Shown piece after piece: positions 27,261 through 35,742 of a stretch of 64,000 bases of DNA. This stretch comes from JBFWWP01 sp050246115. Its GTDB lineage: Bacteria; Planctomycetota; UBA8108; UBA1146; JAJFFE01. How positions within the stretch are numbered: the stretch's first letter is position 1; each line of letters opens with the position of its first letter. The position numbers and the translations under genes were made by a program. The DNA is taken from contig JBFWWP010000009.1 of the NCBI GenBank assembly GCA_050246115.1, forward strand, positions 99,517 through 163,516, given 5' to 3'. The notes beneath the pieces were generated by a model that saw only the letters and a program-made list of their open reading frames with translations, was not told where the DNA came from and did no database searches.

Positions 27261-27647
27261 CGCCCTGACTCCGTGACAGGGACGGCGTTATCCCTTCTGA
27301 ATCTGAGACTTAGCGATCGAAACGGCCGACCCACCGAGGCTGTGTAACCGAGGCTTACGTGCCCCATCGGCAGTGGACAATGGCTTGTTCCCCAGGGAAC
27401 CGGAGGGCCGGAATTCTCGTTTGCCTTCCGAACGCCGGGAGCGGCGAGTAGAATCGGCGACTGTGGGTGTGCGCCTGTTGCGCGACTGCACCCCGATTCG
27501 GGTCTCTTTTTCAAACCGCGAGTCGAGCGAGTGGTCCCGGGCTGCGCCTTGATGGGCGGTTGCGCCAGTACCCGTTCGGCCGCGACTACCTCGGCGCGGC
27601 AGTTCGCGAGTGTTCGAGGTTGACCCAGGAAGGTGGAGAGAATGTTG
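27261..27647. repeat. 387-bp tandem duplication, copy 2
   Basis: Second copy, directly adjoining the first, offset exactly 387 bp. It supplies the functional leader and start codon of the secreted protein at 27642. Its -10-like TAGAAT is at 27449-27454. Confidence 0.95.
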
Positions 27648-28463
27648 CGGATCGTTGCGCGTTCCAGCGTCTTCGTTCTCGCGCTTGGGGTCGTTTGCCC
27701 GATTGCAGCTCAGCAACCGACGCTGGGGATGGGCAGCGTGGAAGTGCTCGCGGGCGAGTCTTTTGCGGTGGATCTCACGGCGACGTGGTTCGAAGAAGTC
27801 CAAGGCTACAGCCTGTCGATCTCGTTCCCGCCGACACCGCCGATCGTGGGGCTCGACATCATCGTCGACAACACCCTCGTCGGTGCACTCGACCCGGACT
27901 TCGTGCAAGCGAACATCTTCGCCTCCGCGGGCGAAGCGGTGCTGGGAGTCTTGATCGACTCCGCCCCGCCGTTCGGCGAACCACTCCTCCAGCCCGTCGG
28001 CCTGCCGCTAGCGATCGCCGAGATCGTTGGCACAATTCCAGTGGGAACCGCAGCACAGACGATCCCGTTCACGTACGTTGACGGCCTTGGTTCCCCGGCA
28101 ACGGACAATCGGTTCGTGATCGACAACCAGTCGGTGACACCCGCAGCGATGACCGGCGGTACGGTTCAAGTCAATGAGCCCGTGAGCACGGTACCCGTCT
28201 TCATCCGCGGTGACGCTTACCTGAACGGCATCCTCGATATCTCGGATATCATCTTCCTGCTCTTTCACATCTTCGTCGCGGGCCCGCAACCGCTCTGCCG
28301 TGACGCGGCCGACGCGAACGACAGCGGAACCATCGACGTTTCCGACGCGGTGTTCATGATCAACTACCTGTTTTCCGGCGGGCCCAATCCGCTCGCTCCC
28401 TTCCCGACCCCAGGCCCCGACCCAAGTGCCGACTCCTTGAGCTGCGCAGTCTGGATCCAGTAG
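27642..28463 (+). CDS. secreted cohesin-like / dockerin-type protein
   Basis: 273 aa. ATG at 27642 with AGGAAGGTGGAGAG upstream. Signal peptide LRIVARSSVFVLALGVVCPIAAQ. Residues about 25-165 resemble a cohesin-type beta sandwich (VLAGESFAVDLTATWFEEVQ, then a GYSLSISFPP strand). The C-terminus has two dockerin-like loops: GDAYLNGILDISDIIFLLFH and DANDSGTIDVSDAVFMINYL, followed by PFPTPGPDPSADSLSC. The first calcium loop has lost an Asp. Exported; probably attached to other surface proteins through its tail. Preceded by the duplicated leader and followed by a strong hairpin. Confidence 0.87.
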   Translation: MLRIVARSSVFVLALGVVCPIAAQQPTLGMGSVEVLAGESFAVDLTATWFEEVQGYSLSISFPPTPPIVGLDIIVDNTLVGALDPDFVQANIFASAGEAVLGVLIDSAPPFGEPLLQPVGLPLAIAEIVGTIPVGTAAQTIPFTYVDGLGSPATDNRFVIDNQSVTPAAMTGGTVQVNEPVSTVPVFIRGDAYLNGILDISDIIFLLFHIFVAGPQPLCRDAADANDSGTIDVSDAVFMINYLFSGGPNPLAPFPTPGPDPSADSLSCAVWIQ

Positions 28464-28474
28464 CGAGCGTTTGC

Positions 28475-28500
28475 CACGGAGGCGCCCTCGCGCCTCCGTG
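28475..28500 (+). terminator. hairpin terminator after the secreted protein gene
   Basis: Perfect 11-bp stem CACGGAGGCGC / GCGCCTCCGTG with CCTC loop, starting 12 nt after the stop codon. No T-run, but GC stem strength and position fit a terminator. Confidence 0.75.
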
Positions 28501-28648
28501 CCCTGCTCCCCCCCTCCCATGACAGCGACTGGGCATCGTTTGTCGCTGCAACGACTTCCACTCCCGCTCTCAACTGTCCTTGCACGAGCGTGCCCGATCA
28601 ACGACACTCCGCGGGCCTGGCGAAGGTGCTCCCTCCGCGGAGACCTTC

Positions 28649-29614
28649 ATGAACAAGCTCGCGTCTGAGCGGCCTTCACGCTCCTCCACCCGCCTTCGTA
28701 GGGTGAGGCGTGGCGTCACGTATCTCGTCACGAAGAAGACCAACGACGATCTTTTCCTGATTCTGCCGTCACCGGAAGTCAACCAGATCCTGCTCTACGC
28801 GCTGGTCTTGAGGGCGCTGCGGTACGGCGTTCTGATCCACGGCTTCTGCTTCTTGAGTAACCACTTCCACCTCGTGGTGACGGATCTGCGGGGCGAACTC
28901 CCAGCCTTCATGGGGCAGTTCTTGACCGACACCTCCAAGGCCATCCAAGTGCAGCTGCGCGCGAGACGACGAATATGGAGTGGGGAGCGCTACTCGGCCG
29001 TCGAACTCCTGGACTTGGACGCGGCCGAGCGCAAGACCGCCTACACGGTTCTCAACCCAGCCCGGGCGGCACTTACCGCCCCTGAAGACTGGCCGGGGGT
29101 GACCAGTGCGCGCTGGCAGTTCGGGGATCCGATCACGGTCAAGCGCCCACAGGAGTTCTTCTCGCAGCGGTATCGACCGGACGAAGTCACCACGATCCTG
29201 ACTCCCCTCGCTTCGGCATTCCCAATGAACGCGGCCGCATCGGACGAGGAACGAAGTCGAGCGAACCAGGACAGCAATACCCGCGTCGCGGCTCACATCG
29301 CTCGCGAACTCGAGGAGATTCGGCAGAACCTCGAGCGCCGCTGTCAGAAGCTCGCGGGCCCCAAGCGCGTGCTCAGGGCGGGGCGCCTGCAGCGAGGCTC
29401 TCGTCCGCTGGGTCGCTTGAACCCCGCATTTGCAAGCACGGATCGGTCGCTCATGGCTGCAGCTATCGCGGAGCGGCGTCGGTTCCACTTGGACCACGAT
29501 AGATCCCGCGATCAATACGTTGCCGGCCAGCGAAACACCATCTTCCCAACGGGCACCTATGGCTATCGTAAGCTCCTCGGCGTGCGAGTGCGGAAGGAGG
29601 TCACGGCCGCCTAG
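28649..29614 (+). CDS. REP-associated tyrosine transposase (RAYT, IS200-like Y1 family)
   Basis: 321 aa from ATG at 28649. The Y1 transposase domain opens RGVTYLVTKKTNDDLFLILP; the HUH motif is HFHLVVTD, followed by FLTDTSKAIQVQLRARRRIW and a Tyr-containing helix (ERKTAYTVLNPARAALT). RAYTs are single-copy domesticated relatives of IS200/IS605 transposases that mobilise REP palindromes. There are no IS ends of its own. An imperfect inverted pair follows directly after the stop codon, and REP-like copies lie elsewhere in the window. The C-terminal 100 residues are basic. Confidence 0.85.
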   Translation: MNKLASERPSRSSTRLRRVRRGVTYLVTKKTNDDLFLILPSPEVNQILLYALVLRALRYGVLIHGFCFLSNHFHLVVTDLRGELPAFMGQFLTDTSKAIQVQLRARRRIWSGERYSAVELLDLDAAERKTAYTVLNPARAALTAPEDWPGVTSARWQFGDPITVKRPQEFFSQRYRPDEVTTILTPLASAFPMNAAASDEERSRANQDSNTRVAAHIARELEEIRQNLERRCQKLAGPKRVLRAGRLQRGSRPLGRLNPAFASTDRSLMAAAIAERRRFHLDHDRSRDQYVAGQRNTIFPTGTYGYRKLLGVRVRKEVTAA

Positions 29615-30079
29615 GCGGCTGTCAGAAGACTGCATTCGACACGCGAACTGACGAGGATGCGCCGGGTCGCCATGGGCGCGGCGCAGTCGTACTGTCGAGA
29701 CTCCGAGCTGAGCATCATTCGAGCTGTCGCACTCATCGGCAATTCGCGTCGGAGTGGGTTTCCGACAGCCCCCTTGCGCTCATCGACGCAGTCGTCAGTC
29801 GGGGAGGATCACGGCCGCACGGAACAGCGCACCCACCAACAGGCTGGAGTGCGCGGGCCGCTTCGTGTCCCCGTTGAGCGCCTTGGAACCACCCCGAGAC
29901 TCGCCTCGCCTCGGCCATTGCAATCGCTCGCTCATGCCCACGCTCCGATTCTTCAAACTCCTTCCGCGCTTGAGGGTACGCCGTCACTGTCAGGGTTGAG
30001 TTGAATGTGGGGGGGGGATCCGCTACCGTTGCGCGGCCGTGGAGTGGGAGAGGGTGATCCAGCGTTGAATCGAAGGCAC
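29615..30079. other. intergenic region between RAYT and mltA
   Basis: 465 bp with the REP-like doublet in its left half. The right half has a run of nine or more G at about 30009-30017 and no recognised gene. ORFs that cross it are shadows. Confidence 0.5.
29617..29770. repeat. imperfect inverted repeat pair after the RAYT gene
   Basis: Arm A (29617-29661) begins GGCTGTCAGAAGAC just after the RAYT stop. Arm B (29726-29770) reads GGCTGTCGGAAACCC on the opposite strand. The arms remain alignable over about 45 nt, with CGCGAA near the middle of both. An inverted doublet of this type is typical of REP/BIME elements. Confidence 0.6.
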
Positions 30080-31252
30080 ATGCGAGCTGCGTTGGTGGAT
30101 TGCTGTCTGGCGCTGCTCCTGGTCGCGGCGCTCTGCAGCTGTGCTCGACCGTTGCGACCAGACTATGCTCGCACGCTGCCCGACGGTGCCCATGCTCTCG
30201 CGCGGATCGACGACCCGGCGAGAATCCCGGACCTACGGCCCCTGTTCGCCCGCCGGGATGGCGCGCTCGCCGCCTTGGACGAGAGCCTCGACTACTTCGC
30301 CAAGCCCTCTTCGCAGAAACATTTCCCCTACCAGGCCGGGGATCGAACGATTCGGCACGAAGACCAGGTCCAGACTCTATTGCTACTCCGACAGATCCTC
30401 GAGAACGCGACGCATGCGGAACAACTCGCCCGCGAACTACGCGATCGCTTTGACTTTTACCGGTCGGTCGGCTGGGACAACGGCAGTGGCGAGGTCTTGG
30501 TGACGGCCTACTACACGCCAATCTTCCAGGGCCGCACGCAACCCGATGCACGTTTCCGTTACCCGCTCTATCGGAGGCCACGCGATTTGATCGCCACCCC
30601 TGACGGGCAATCCCTCGGTCGGCGAACCGATGATGGTCGCGTCGTGCCCTACTACACTCGGCAGGAGATCGAGAGCCAGCAGCTTCTCGCTGGGCAAGAG
30701 CTCGTCTACTTGACCGACCCCTTCGACGCTTTCATCGTCCACGTCCAAGGATCCGCGTGGATCAAGACCGAGACCGGCGACATGCACGTCGGCTATGCGG
30801 GAAAGACCGATCGCCCGTACCACAGCATTGGTCAAGAGCTGATTCGTCGCGGCAAGATCCGGGATGAGGAACTGTCCCTCTCCCGATTGCGTCGTTACTT
30901 CCGCGAACATCCGAGTGAACTCGACGTTCTCAACGCCAATCCGTCGTACGTGTTCTTCACCGAGACCGAACCCGGTGCGTTCGGCAGCCTCGGCGCACCC
31001 GTCACCCCGTATCACACCGTTGCGACGGACAAGAGTGTGTTCCCCCGCGGCGGTCCCGTCCTGGTGAGCGCAAGTCGCCTCGGGGACGGGCGTGAGCCCT
31101 TCCTTGGCCTCTGCTTTGACCAAGACACCGGCGGGGCGATTCGCTCTGCTGGCAGAGCCGACCTATACGTCGGCGTCGGGCCCGCAGCCGAACAGCTCGC
31201 CGGCCACACACGCAGCGTCGGCGGCTTGATCTACTTCTTCGTCAAGCCGTGA
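30080..31252 (+). CDS. mltA: membrane-bound lytic murein transglycosylase A
   Basis: 390 aa lipoprotein (lipobox LCSC, Cys21). ATG at 30080 follows GAAGG. MltA domain: VTAYYTPIFQGR and IVHVQGSAWIKTETGD; a 3D domain near the C-terminus has TDKSVFPRGGPVLVSA, and DQDTGGAIRSAGRADLYVG carries the catalytic aspartate position. It cleaves peptidoglycan glycan strands to 1,6-anhydromuropeptides at the outer membrane. Its presence indicates a peptidoglycan wall. Monocistronic in appearance. Confidence 0.95.
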   Translation: MRAALVDCCLALLLVAALCSCARPLRPDYARTLPDGAHALARIDDPARIPDLRPLFARRDGALAALDESLDYFAKPSSQKHFPYQAGDRTIRHEDQVQTLLLLRQILENATHAEQLARELRDRFDFYRSVGWDNGSGEVLVTAYYTPIFQGRTQPDARFRYPLYRRPRDLIATPDGQSLGRRTDDGRVVPYYTRQEIESQQLLAGQELVYLTDPFDAFIVHVQGSAWIKTETGDMHVGYAGKTDRPYHSIGQELIRRGKIRDEELSLSRLRRYFREHPSELDVLNANPSYVFFTETEPGAFGSLGAPVTPYHTVATDKSVFPRGGPVLVSASRLGDGREPFLGLCFDQDTGGAIRSAGRADLYVGVGPAAEQLAGHTRSVGGLIYFFVKP

Positions 31253-31649
31253 CGCCCGACCGGTAACCGAATCGGCACGCAGTGCACACGGCTCCCCAGG
31301 GGTCGCCCGCGCGGCACCCGTGAACACGGCGCTTCGATACCTCGGCACCGGCCAGACGAACGCTGCGATCCAGAACCGTCGTTTTCCCTCGACCTGTGGC
31401 CAGCCCGCACGTTACCATGGCCACTCGACCTGTTGCGCTCCGCGACCCACTCCGTCGGACGCGAGCAGGCCGTGGCCCGGTTTCACGGCACGCACGAGTT
31501 CCGGATTGCAACGAGTCCCTAACTGCAACGTCCCTGACTGCAACGTCCCTGACACGCACGTCCAGCACGTCTTGCCCGTTGGCAGCCCCACGGAGAAGCA
31601 AGCAGAGCCACAACAGGAGGAGCACGGGGCGATTCCCCGTTCGAAGCCA
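31253..31649. other. 397-bp intergenic region with a short tandem repeat
   Basis: The aconitase-family reading frame extends upstream to 31320, but that part is low-complexity and unlike the family. A 15-nt unit CTGCAACGTCCCTGA occurs twice at 31523-31552, preceded by a degenerate copy. No other structure was recognised. Confidence 0.55.
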
Positions 31650-33695
31650 ATGAGCCCGAGAATGCACTCGATCCAGCCCGCTCGCGTCAAGTCGGGCGCG
31701 TCCCTCGACCGCCTCCCTGCTGAGCCCAGCAGCCAGTCCCCCGGGACCGATTGCGTGAAGCGCATTCACGGCAAGGCGCTCATATTCTGGGACCCCAAAC
31801 GTCCGGGTACGAAACTCGACGCCATTGACACGGACCAAATCACGCCGGCCGCCGACTGCGTCTCGGAAAGCCTGGAGGAACTCGACAAGCGGTGGAAGGA
31901 AGGATCGTTTCGCTTCCTCATGCCGAACTTTCGGGAACGAGTGCATCGGGGAGAGAACTTCCTGATCGCGGGCGAGCGGTTCGCGATCGGTTCGTCGCGC
32001 GAAATGAGTCCCGCCGGGTTGAAGGCCATAGCAGACGAAGTCGGGCTCGAACTCGTGGTGGTTTGCAGCCACAACATGGGCGACATCTTTCGGCGAAACT
32101 CACTGAACCTCGGCCTCCAAGTGATTCAGTGCCCGGATGCCGTGCGAGATGCCAAGGACGATGACGCATTCTCGTTCGACCCCGTGAGTCGCCAGCTCCG
32201 CAACGAAACTCAACAGCGCGACTACGAGCCCATCGCACTCACTCCGAAGGAGGACGAGATCCGGCGCACGGGCGGCATCTTCGCCGTGGGCAGGCGGGAG
32301 TTGCGCAGTTCGATCCAGAACCCACCGCGAATCGAGTGGGCCGATGCCGCGACCGCCAGCAAGCTCACTACCACCGAGCAAATCGTCTGGGCTCACCGCG
32401 TCGACAAGGACGCCGAAGTCAAGCCGGGAGCCACCCTCCGCCTCTACGCCGACCTGTTGCCGGCCTCGGACGGTACCGCGCCGTTCGCGATTCACACCTT
32501 CAATCAGATCACGGGTGGCAAGGTCATCTACCCGCGGCAAGCGGCCGTCGCGAACGATCACTTCGTTTTCACAGGCAAAGAGTCGGACGATCGCCAAACC
32601 GGCATCGGCCGCGCCTTCGCAGCCCAGCAGCAGATGGTGAAGCCTTACTACGCCACCCCCGGTGACGGCATTTTCCACTTCTACTTCCCCGAGCAGGGAC
32701 TCGTCCTGCCGGGGCAGTTCATTCCCGGTGCCGACTCTCACAGCCGCGCCTACGGCGCCTATGGCGCCTTGGGAATCGGGGTCGGTTCGACCACGCTCGG
32801 CTTCGGCTGGTCCACCGGCTACGTGTACTTCACTCTCGCCCGCGCCCGTCGAGTTACGATTCGCGGGCGGTTGCAGCCCTGGGTCAGCGGCAAAGACATC
32901 GTGCTGCGGATCCTCGAACGTTGGGGCGCGCAGCAATCACAGGGCATGTCCGTCGAGTTCGTGGATCTCGACCGCCAGCTTCCCATCACCTACCGCAATA
33001 CGATTTGCAACATGATGGCCGAGGGCGAAGCGCAGAATGGCATTTTCGCTCCCGATGACATTACCTACGCTTGGTACGCAGCGAAAGGCATGAACGATCT
33101 CCCCTATCCACGCATCGCACCCGGATCGCAAGCGACGTACGAGATCGATGAAGAACTCGATCTCTCTACCGTCCGGCCGATGATCGCCAAGCCCTTCAGT
33201 CCCGGAAACGCTCACCCCGCGGACGAAGTGGCCCGCGAGCGGATCCCGTTCGACAAGGCCTACATTGGCTCGTGCACCAATGGCAGCTACGGTGACCTGC
33301 TCCAAGCAGCACTCGTCCTGCGTGCCGCTCGCGCCAAAGGCCACGACCGCGTCCAGCGCGACTTCGTGATCTTTCCAGGGTCCGGCGGCGTGAAGGTCGA
33401 GATCGAGCAAGGGGATGCGCGCCTCGGCGGTGAGTCCATCGCGGAGGTGTTTCGCAAGGCCGGCGGCCAGATCCGCGACTCTTGGTGCGGCCCATGCTTC
33501 GGCCAGGGCCCCGACGCGCTCGCCCCCGGCCAAAGGGCCATCACGAGCTTCAATCGGAACTGGCAGAACCGCATGGGTTTCGGGGGCGAAGGCTACCTTG
33601 CGAGCCCCGCCGTGGTGGCGGCCTCGGCCCTGCTCGGAATCATGGCGCCACCGAGCGCCCTCGACATCTCCTGGGAATCCGAGTCCTGGGGCTGA
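31650..33695 (+). CDS. aconitase-family hydro-lyase with N-terminal swivel domain
   Basis: 681 aa if ATG 31650 is used; the conserved part begins at KRIHGKALIFWD, so the first 35 residues are uncertain. The small (LeuD-like) swivel domain comes first: AIDTDQITPA and IAGERFAIGSSREMSPAGL. The large (LeuC-like) domains follow: GADSHSRAYGAYGALGIGVG, the 4Fe-4S cysteine in YIGSCTNGSYGD and the CxxC pair in SWCGPCFGQGPD, then SFNRNWQNRMG. All three cluster ligands and the SSRE arginine are present. The domain order is the reverse of ordinary aconitase but like AcnB without its HEAT domain. The substrate is not deducible; isopropylmalate, citrate or a related acid are options. Confidence 0.85.
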   Translation: MSPRMHSIQPARVKSGASLDRLPAEPSSQSPGTDCVKRIHGKALIFWDPKRPGTKLDAIDTDQITPAADCVSESLEELDKRWKEGSFRFLMPNFRERVHRGENFLIAGERFAIGSSREMSPAGLKAIADEVGLELVVVCSHNMGDIFRRNSLNLGLQVIQCPDAVRDAKDDDAFSFDPVSRQLRNETQQRDYEPIALTPKEDEIRRTGGIFAVGRRELRSSIQNPPRIEWADAATASKLTTTEQIVWAHRVDKDAEVKPGATLRLYADLLPASDGTAPFAIHTFNQITGGKVIYPRQAAVANDHFVFTGKESDDRQTGIGRAFAAQQQMVKPYYATPGDGIFHFYFPEQGLVLPGQFIPGADSHSRAYGAYGALGIGVGSTTLGFGWSTGYVYFTLARARRVTIRGRLQPWVSGKDIVLRILERWGAQQSQGMSVEFVDLDRQLPITYRNTICNMMAEGEAQNGIFAPDDITYAWYAAKGMNDLPYPRIAPGSQATYEIDEELDLSTVRPMIAKPFSPGNAHPADEVARERIPFDKAYIGSCTNGSYGDLLQAALVLRAARAKGHDRVQRDFVIFPGSGGVKVEIEQGDARLGGESIAEVFRKAGGQIRDSWCGPCFGQGPDALAPGQRAITSFNRNWQNRMGFGGEGYLASPAVVAASALLGIMAPPSALDISWESESWG

Positions 33696-33745
33696 GTGCG
33701 GCCTCCTCGGTGTGGACGGCCACGCCCCCGAGCTCCGAGTTCAAC

Positions 33746-34573
33746 TCAGCGTTGCCAGTACGCCCAACGCTTGGTCTCTCGCAGTTGCATCGAGCGCCCA
33801 CCTTCGCCGGTGAACTCCACCAGCGAGTGCGGAGCATTGACGCAGATCTTGTACTGCGCTCGGCGGGCCTCGGCAGTGACCTCGATCACCCAGCACGTGT
33901 AGCGGCCGGCTGCGACAGAGACTTCCTCCTGCCCCTTGCATTCGACGCGACTCACGATCGGAGACGTCGCAGCCGCCCGCGTGCCATGCAACCCCCACAC
34001 CACGGGTATCTCGGCAACCAGGCCCGCCTCCCACCGAACCGCGCGCAGGGCGAGGAGCAGTTGTTCCTCCGTGTGAGGCCGAACACTGAGAACACGCTCC
34101 CCGTGTCCCTCATTCTCCCAATAGGAGTTCCACCAGTACTTCCACGCCTGACCCAGGTGGTTGATCTGCTGAAACGTCGTGCCGCACCATTCCTGGCTCG
34201 ACACCGATTCCTTGATGAGAACGAACGGATGCAACCGCTCCACGAGAACGGTGATCGCAAAGTGATACGGGTAGTTCTCGGTATCGAAGGTCTGCACGAG
34301 GTGGAGCTTGCAGGCGTCGAGTAGCGGCTCGGGCGGGTTCGGGGAGTCGACTTTCACACGGCTGAAGCGTCCGATCGACTCCTTGACGACGACCAACGTC
34401 GTCGGGAACTCCCTCACCCTCCCGTAGACCGTTCGTTTCGAATCGTAGGTCGACACCTCGGCCTTGCCGTCGTGCCAGTCTCTTGCCTCCACGAAGGCCT
34501 CGAGCAGTGGGAACGGATCCTCCCCCGACGGTTGGGCAAGGCCGATTGCAAACGCCAGCAGCAACTTGACCAT
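33746..34573 (-). CDS. secreted protein of unknown function (family often labelled septum formation inhibitor Maf)
   Basis: 275 aa from ATG at 34573, with a short signal-like N-terminus (VKLLLAFAIGLAQ). Conserved-looking stretches are DWHDGKAEVSTYD, RTVYGRVRE, TFDTENYPYHFAI and SSQEWCGTTFQQIN. These match a family of exported proteins known in Bacteroidetes that databases often call septum formation inhibitor Maf, although they bear no relation to the real Maf nucleotide pyrophosphatase. No catalytic residues can be named. Convergent with the aconitase-family gene; divergent from the pseudopilin cluster. Confidence 0.7.
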   Translation of the reverse strand: MVKLLLAFAIGLAQPSGEDPFPLLEAFVEARDWHDGKAEVSTYDSKRTVYGRVREFPTTLVVVKESIGRFSRVKVDSPNPPEPLLDACKLHLVQTFDTENYPYHFAITVLVERLHPFVLIKESVSSQEWCGTTFQQINHLGQAWKYWWNSYWENEGHGERVLSVRPHTEEQLLLALRAVRWEAGLVAEIPVVWGLHGTRAAATSPIVSRVECKGQEEVSVAAGRYTCWVIEVTAEARRAQYKICVNAPHSLVEFTGEGGRSMQLRETKRWAYWQR

Positions 34574-34707
34574 GAGCGCATCCAATCCCTTTGAAGAAAG
34601 CCACTTAGACCCTGCGCGCGACGCTACTTCGGAGCCAAGTCCGGGACCTCATCGTACTCTTATCATGCGCGCCCACGGCGTCCAAGGCCGGAGAAGGAGA
34701 TGGCCCG

Positions 34708-35073
34708 TTGAACCCTGATCGCAAGAACGCCGGCTATACCCTCATGGAAGTGCTCGTAGCGACGGCGTTGGTCGCGGCACTCGCCCTCGCGGTGATGGCC
34801 AGCTACTCCGTGGCCTTCGCGGCGGATCGCACCGCCCAGCAACTACTCTCCGCTCAGAACCTCGCCCAGAACACCATGGAGACGATCTCGACGACCGCCT
34901 TCGCTCAGCTCGGTTCCCTCGACGGTGCCTCCGTGACCGATGGCGACCTGACCGGCACCATCTCGGTCGACGCCATCTCCTCGACCTTGACCCGGTGCGA
35001 GGTTCGAGTAGTGCACGCCAACATCGCCGACATCGACTATCGCGTGACCACCGTATTGTGCAACTTCGAGTGA
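34708..35073 (+). CDS. prepilin-type pseudopilin (PilV/GspI-like)
   Basis: 121 aa. TTG start at 34708 is supported by GGAGAAGGAGA just upstream; the nearer ATG at 34700 meets a stop after three codons. Prepilin signal NAG|YTLMEVLVATALVAALALAV, with Glu at mature position 5, and one hydrophobic helix. Two cysteines near the C-terminus may form a loop. First gene of a cluster with another prepilin and a PilX-like protein, probably minor pilins of a type IV pilus or type II secretion pseudopilus. Confidence 0.85.
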   Translation: MNPDRKNAGYTLMEVLVATALVAALALAVMASYSVAFAADRTAQQLLSAQNLAQNTMETISTTAFAQLGSLDGASVTDGDLTGTISVDAISSTLTRCEVRVVHANIADIDYRVTTVLCNFE

Positions 35074-35089
35074 AGCCTTGGAGGGAATC

Positions 35090-35707
35090 GTGCTGCATTT
35101 CGTCCTCGCCACGAGCCCTGCGACTGGGCGACGCCAAAGCGGATACACGTTGCTCGAGATCCTGGTCGCCACTGGGATCGCCACTTTGGTGACCTTGGCG
35201 GGGCTGTCGCTCACCAAGGTTGGCGCCGACTCGGCGACCATGATCGCGAGTACACAGCGCTCCGACAGCGAGATCGAGCGCGCACTCCGACTGGCTTCGG
35301 ACCGCGTGAAGTCGGCCTCGGCCTCCGCGACCCAGATCGTGGCCGGGACCTCCCATGACGTCCTCACCCTGCAAGTCGTCGCTCCCACCGATTTCAGCGA
35401 CACTCCTGAGGTTGGCTACTGGGACACCGCCAACCAGTTCCAAACGAACTGGTCCTGCGACTTCCTGGTGGTCGGCACCGACCTCGTGCACCGCGTGCGC
35501 AATGCCGTTGGCACCGTCGTCCACGACACCACGATCTGCACGAACGTCAAGGCGCGAACCGTGGCCGGTGTGGTCACCGAGAAGGCATTTTCGGTCGCGA
35601 CCGCCGACGACCTAGTGACCCTGTCCATCCGCGTCGAGTCCGAGCTGTCCGGTAGCAAGCTCATCGAACGCCAGGAAACGACGTCCATTCGCCAACTGAA
35701 TCCATGA
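35090..35707 (+). CDS. prepilin-type pseudopilin (PilW/GspJ-like)
   Basis: 205 aa. GTG at 35090 follows GGAGGG by 4 nt; a TTG at 35078 is an alternative. Prepilin motif RQSG|YTLLEILVATGIATLVTLAG with Glu at mature position 5. The rest is a beta-rich minor-pilin-like domain with two cysteines (WSCDF and TTICTN) that may pair. Located 16 nt after the first pseudopilin and overlapping a possible start of the PilX-like gene. Confidence 0.83.
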   Translation: MLHFVLATSPATGRRQSGYTLLEILVATGIATLVTLAGLSLTKVGADSATMIASTQRSDSEIERALRLASDRVKSASASATQIVAGTSHDVLTLQVVAPTDFSDTPEVGYWDTANQFQTNWSCDFLVVGTDLVHRVRNAVGTVVHDTTICTNVKARTVAGVVTEKAFSVATADDLVTLSIRVESELSGSKLIERQETTSIRQLNP

Positions 35708-35742
35708 GCCCCGCACTATCTTGTCCAGGAGGGAAACACCGA

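Noticed and set aside
28649..29614. Complete insertion sequence around the transposase
   Set aside because: No terminal repeats or target duplications of an IS; domain features fit a domesticated RAYT.
29733..30581. 282-codon minus-strand frame over the mltA start
   Set aside because: Antisense to mltA and rich in Arg/Pro; no family resemblance.
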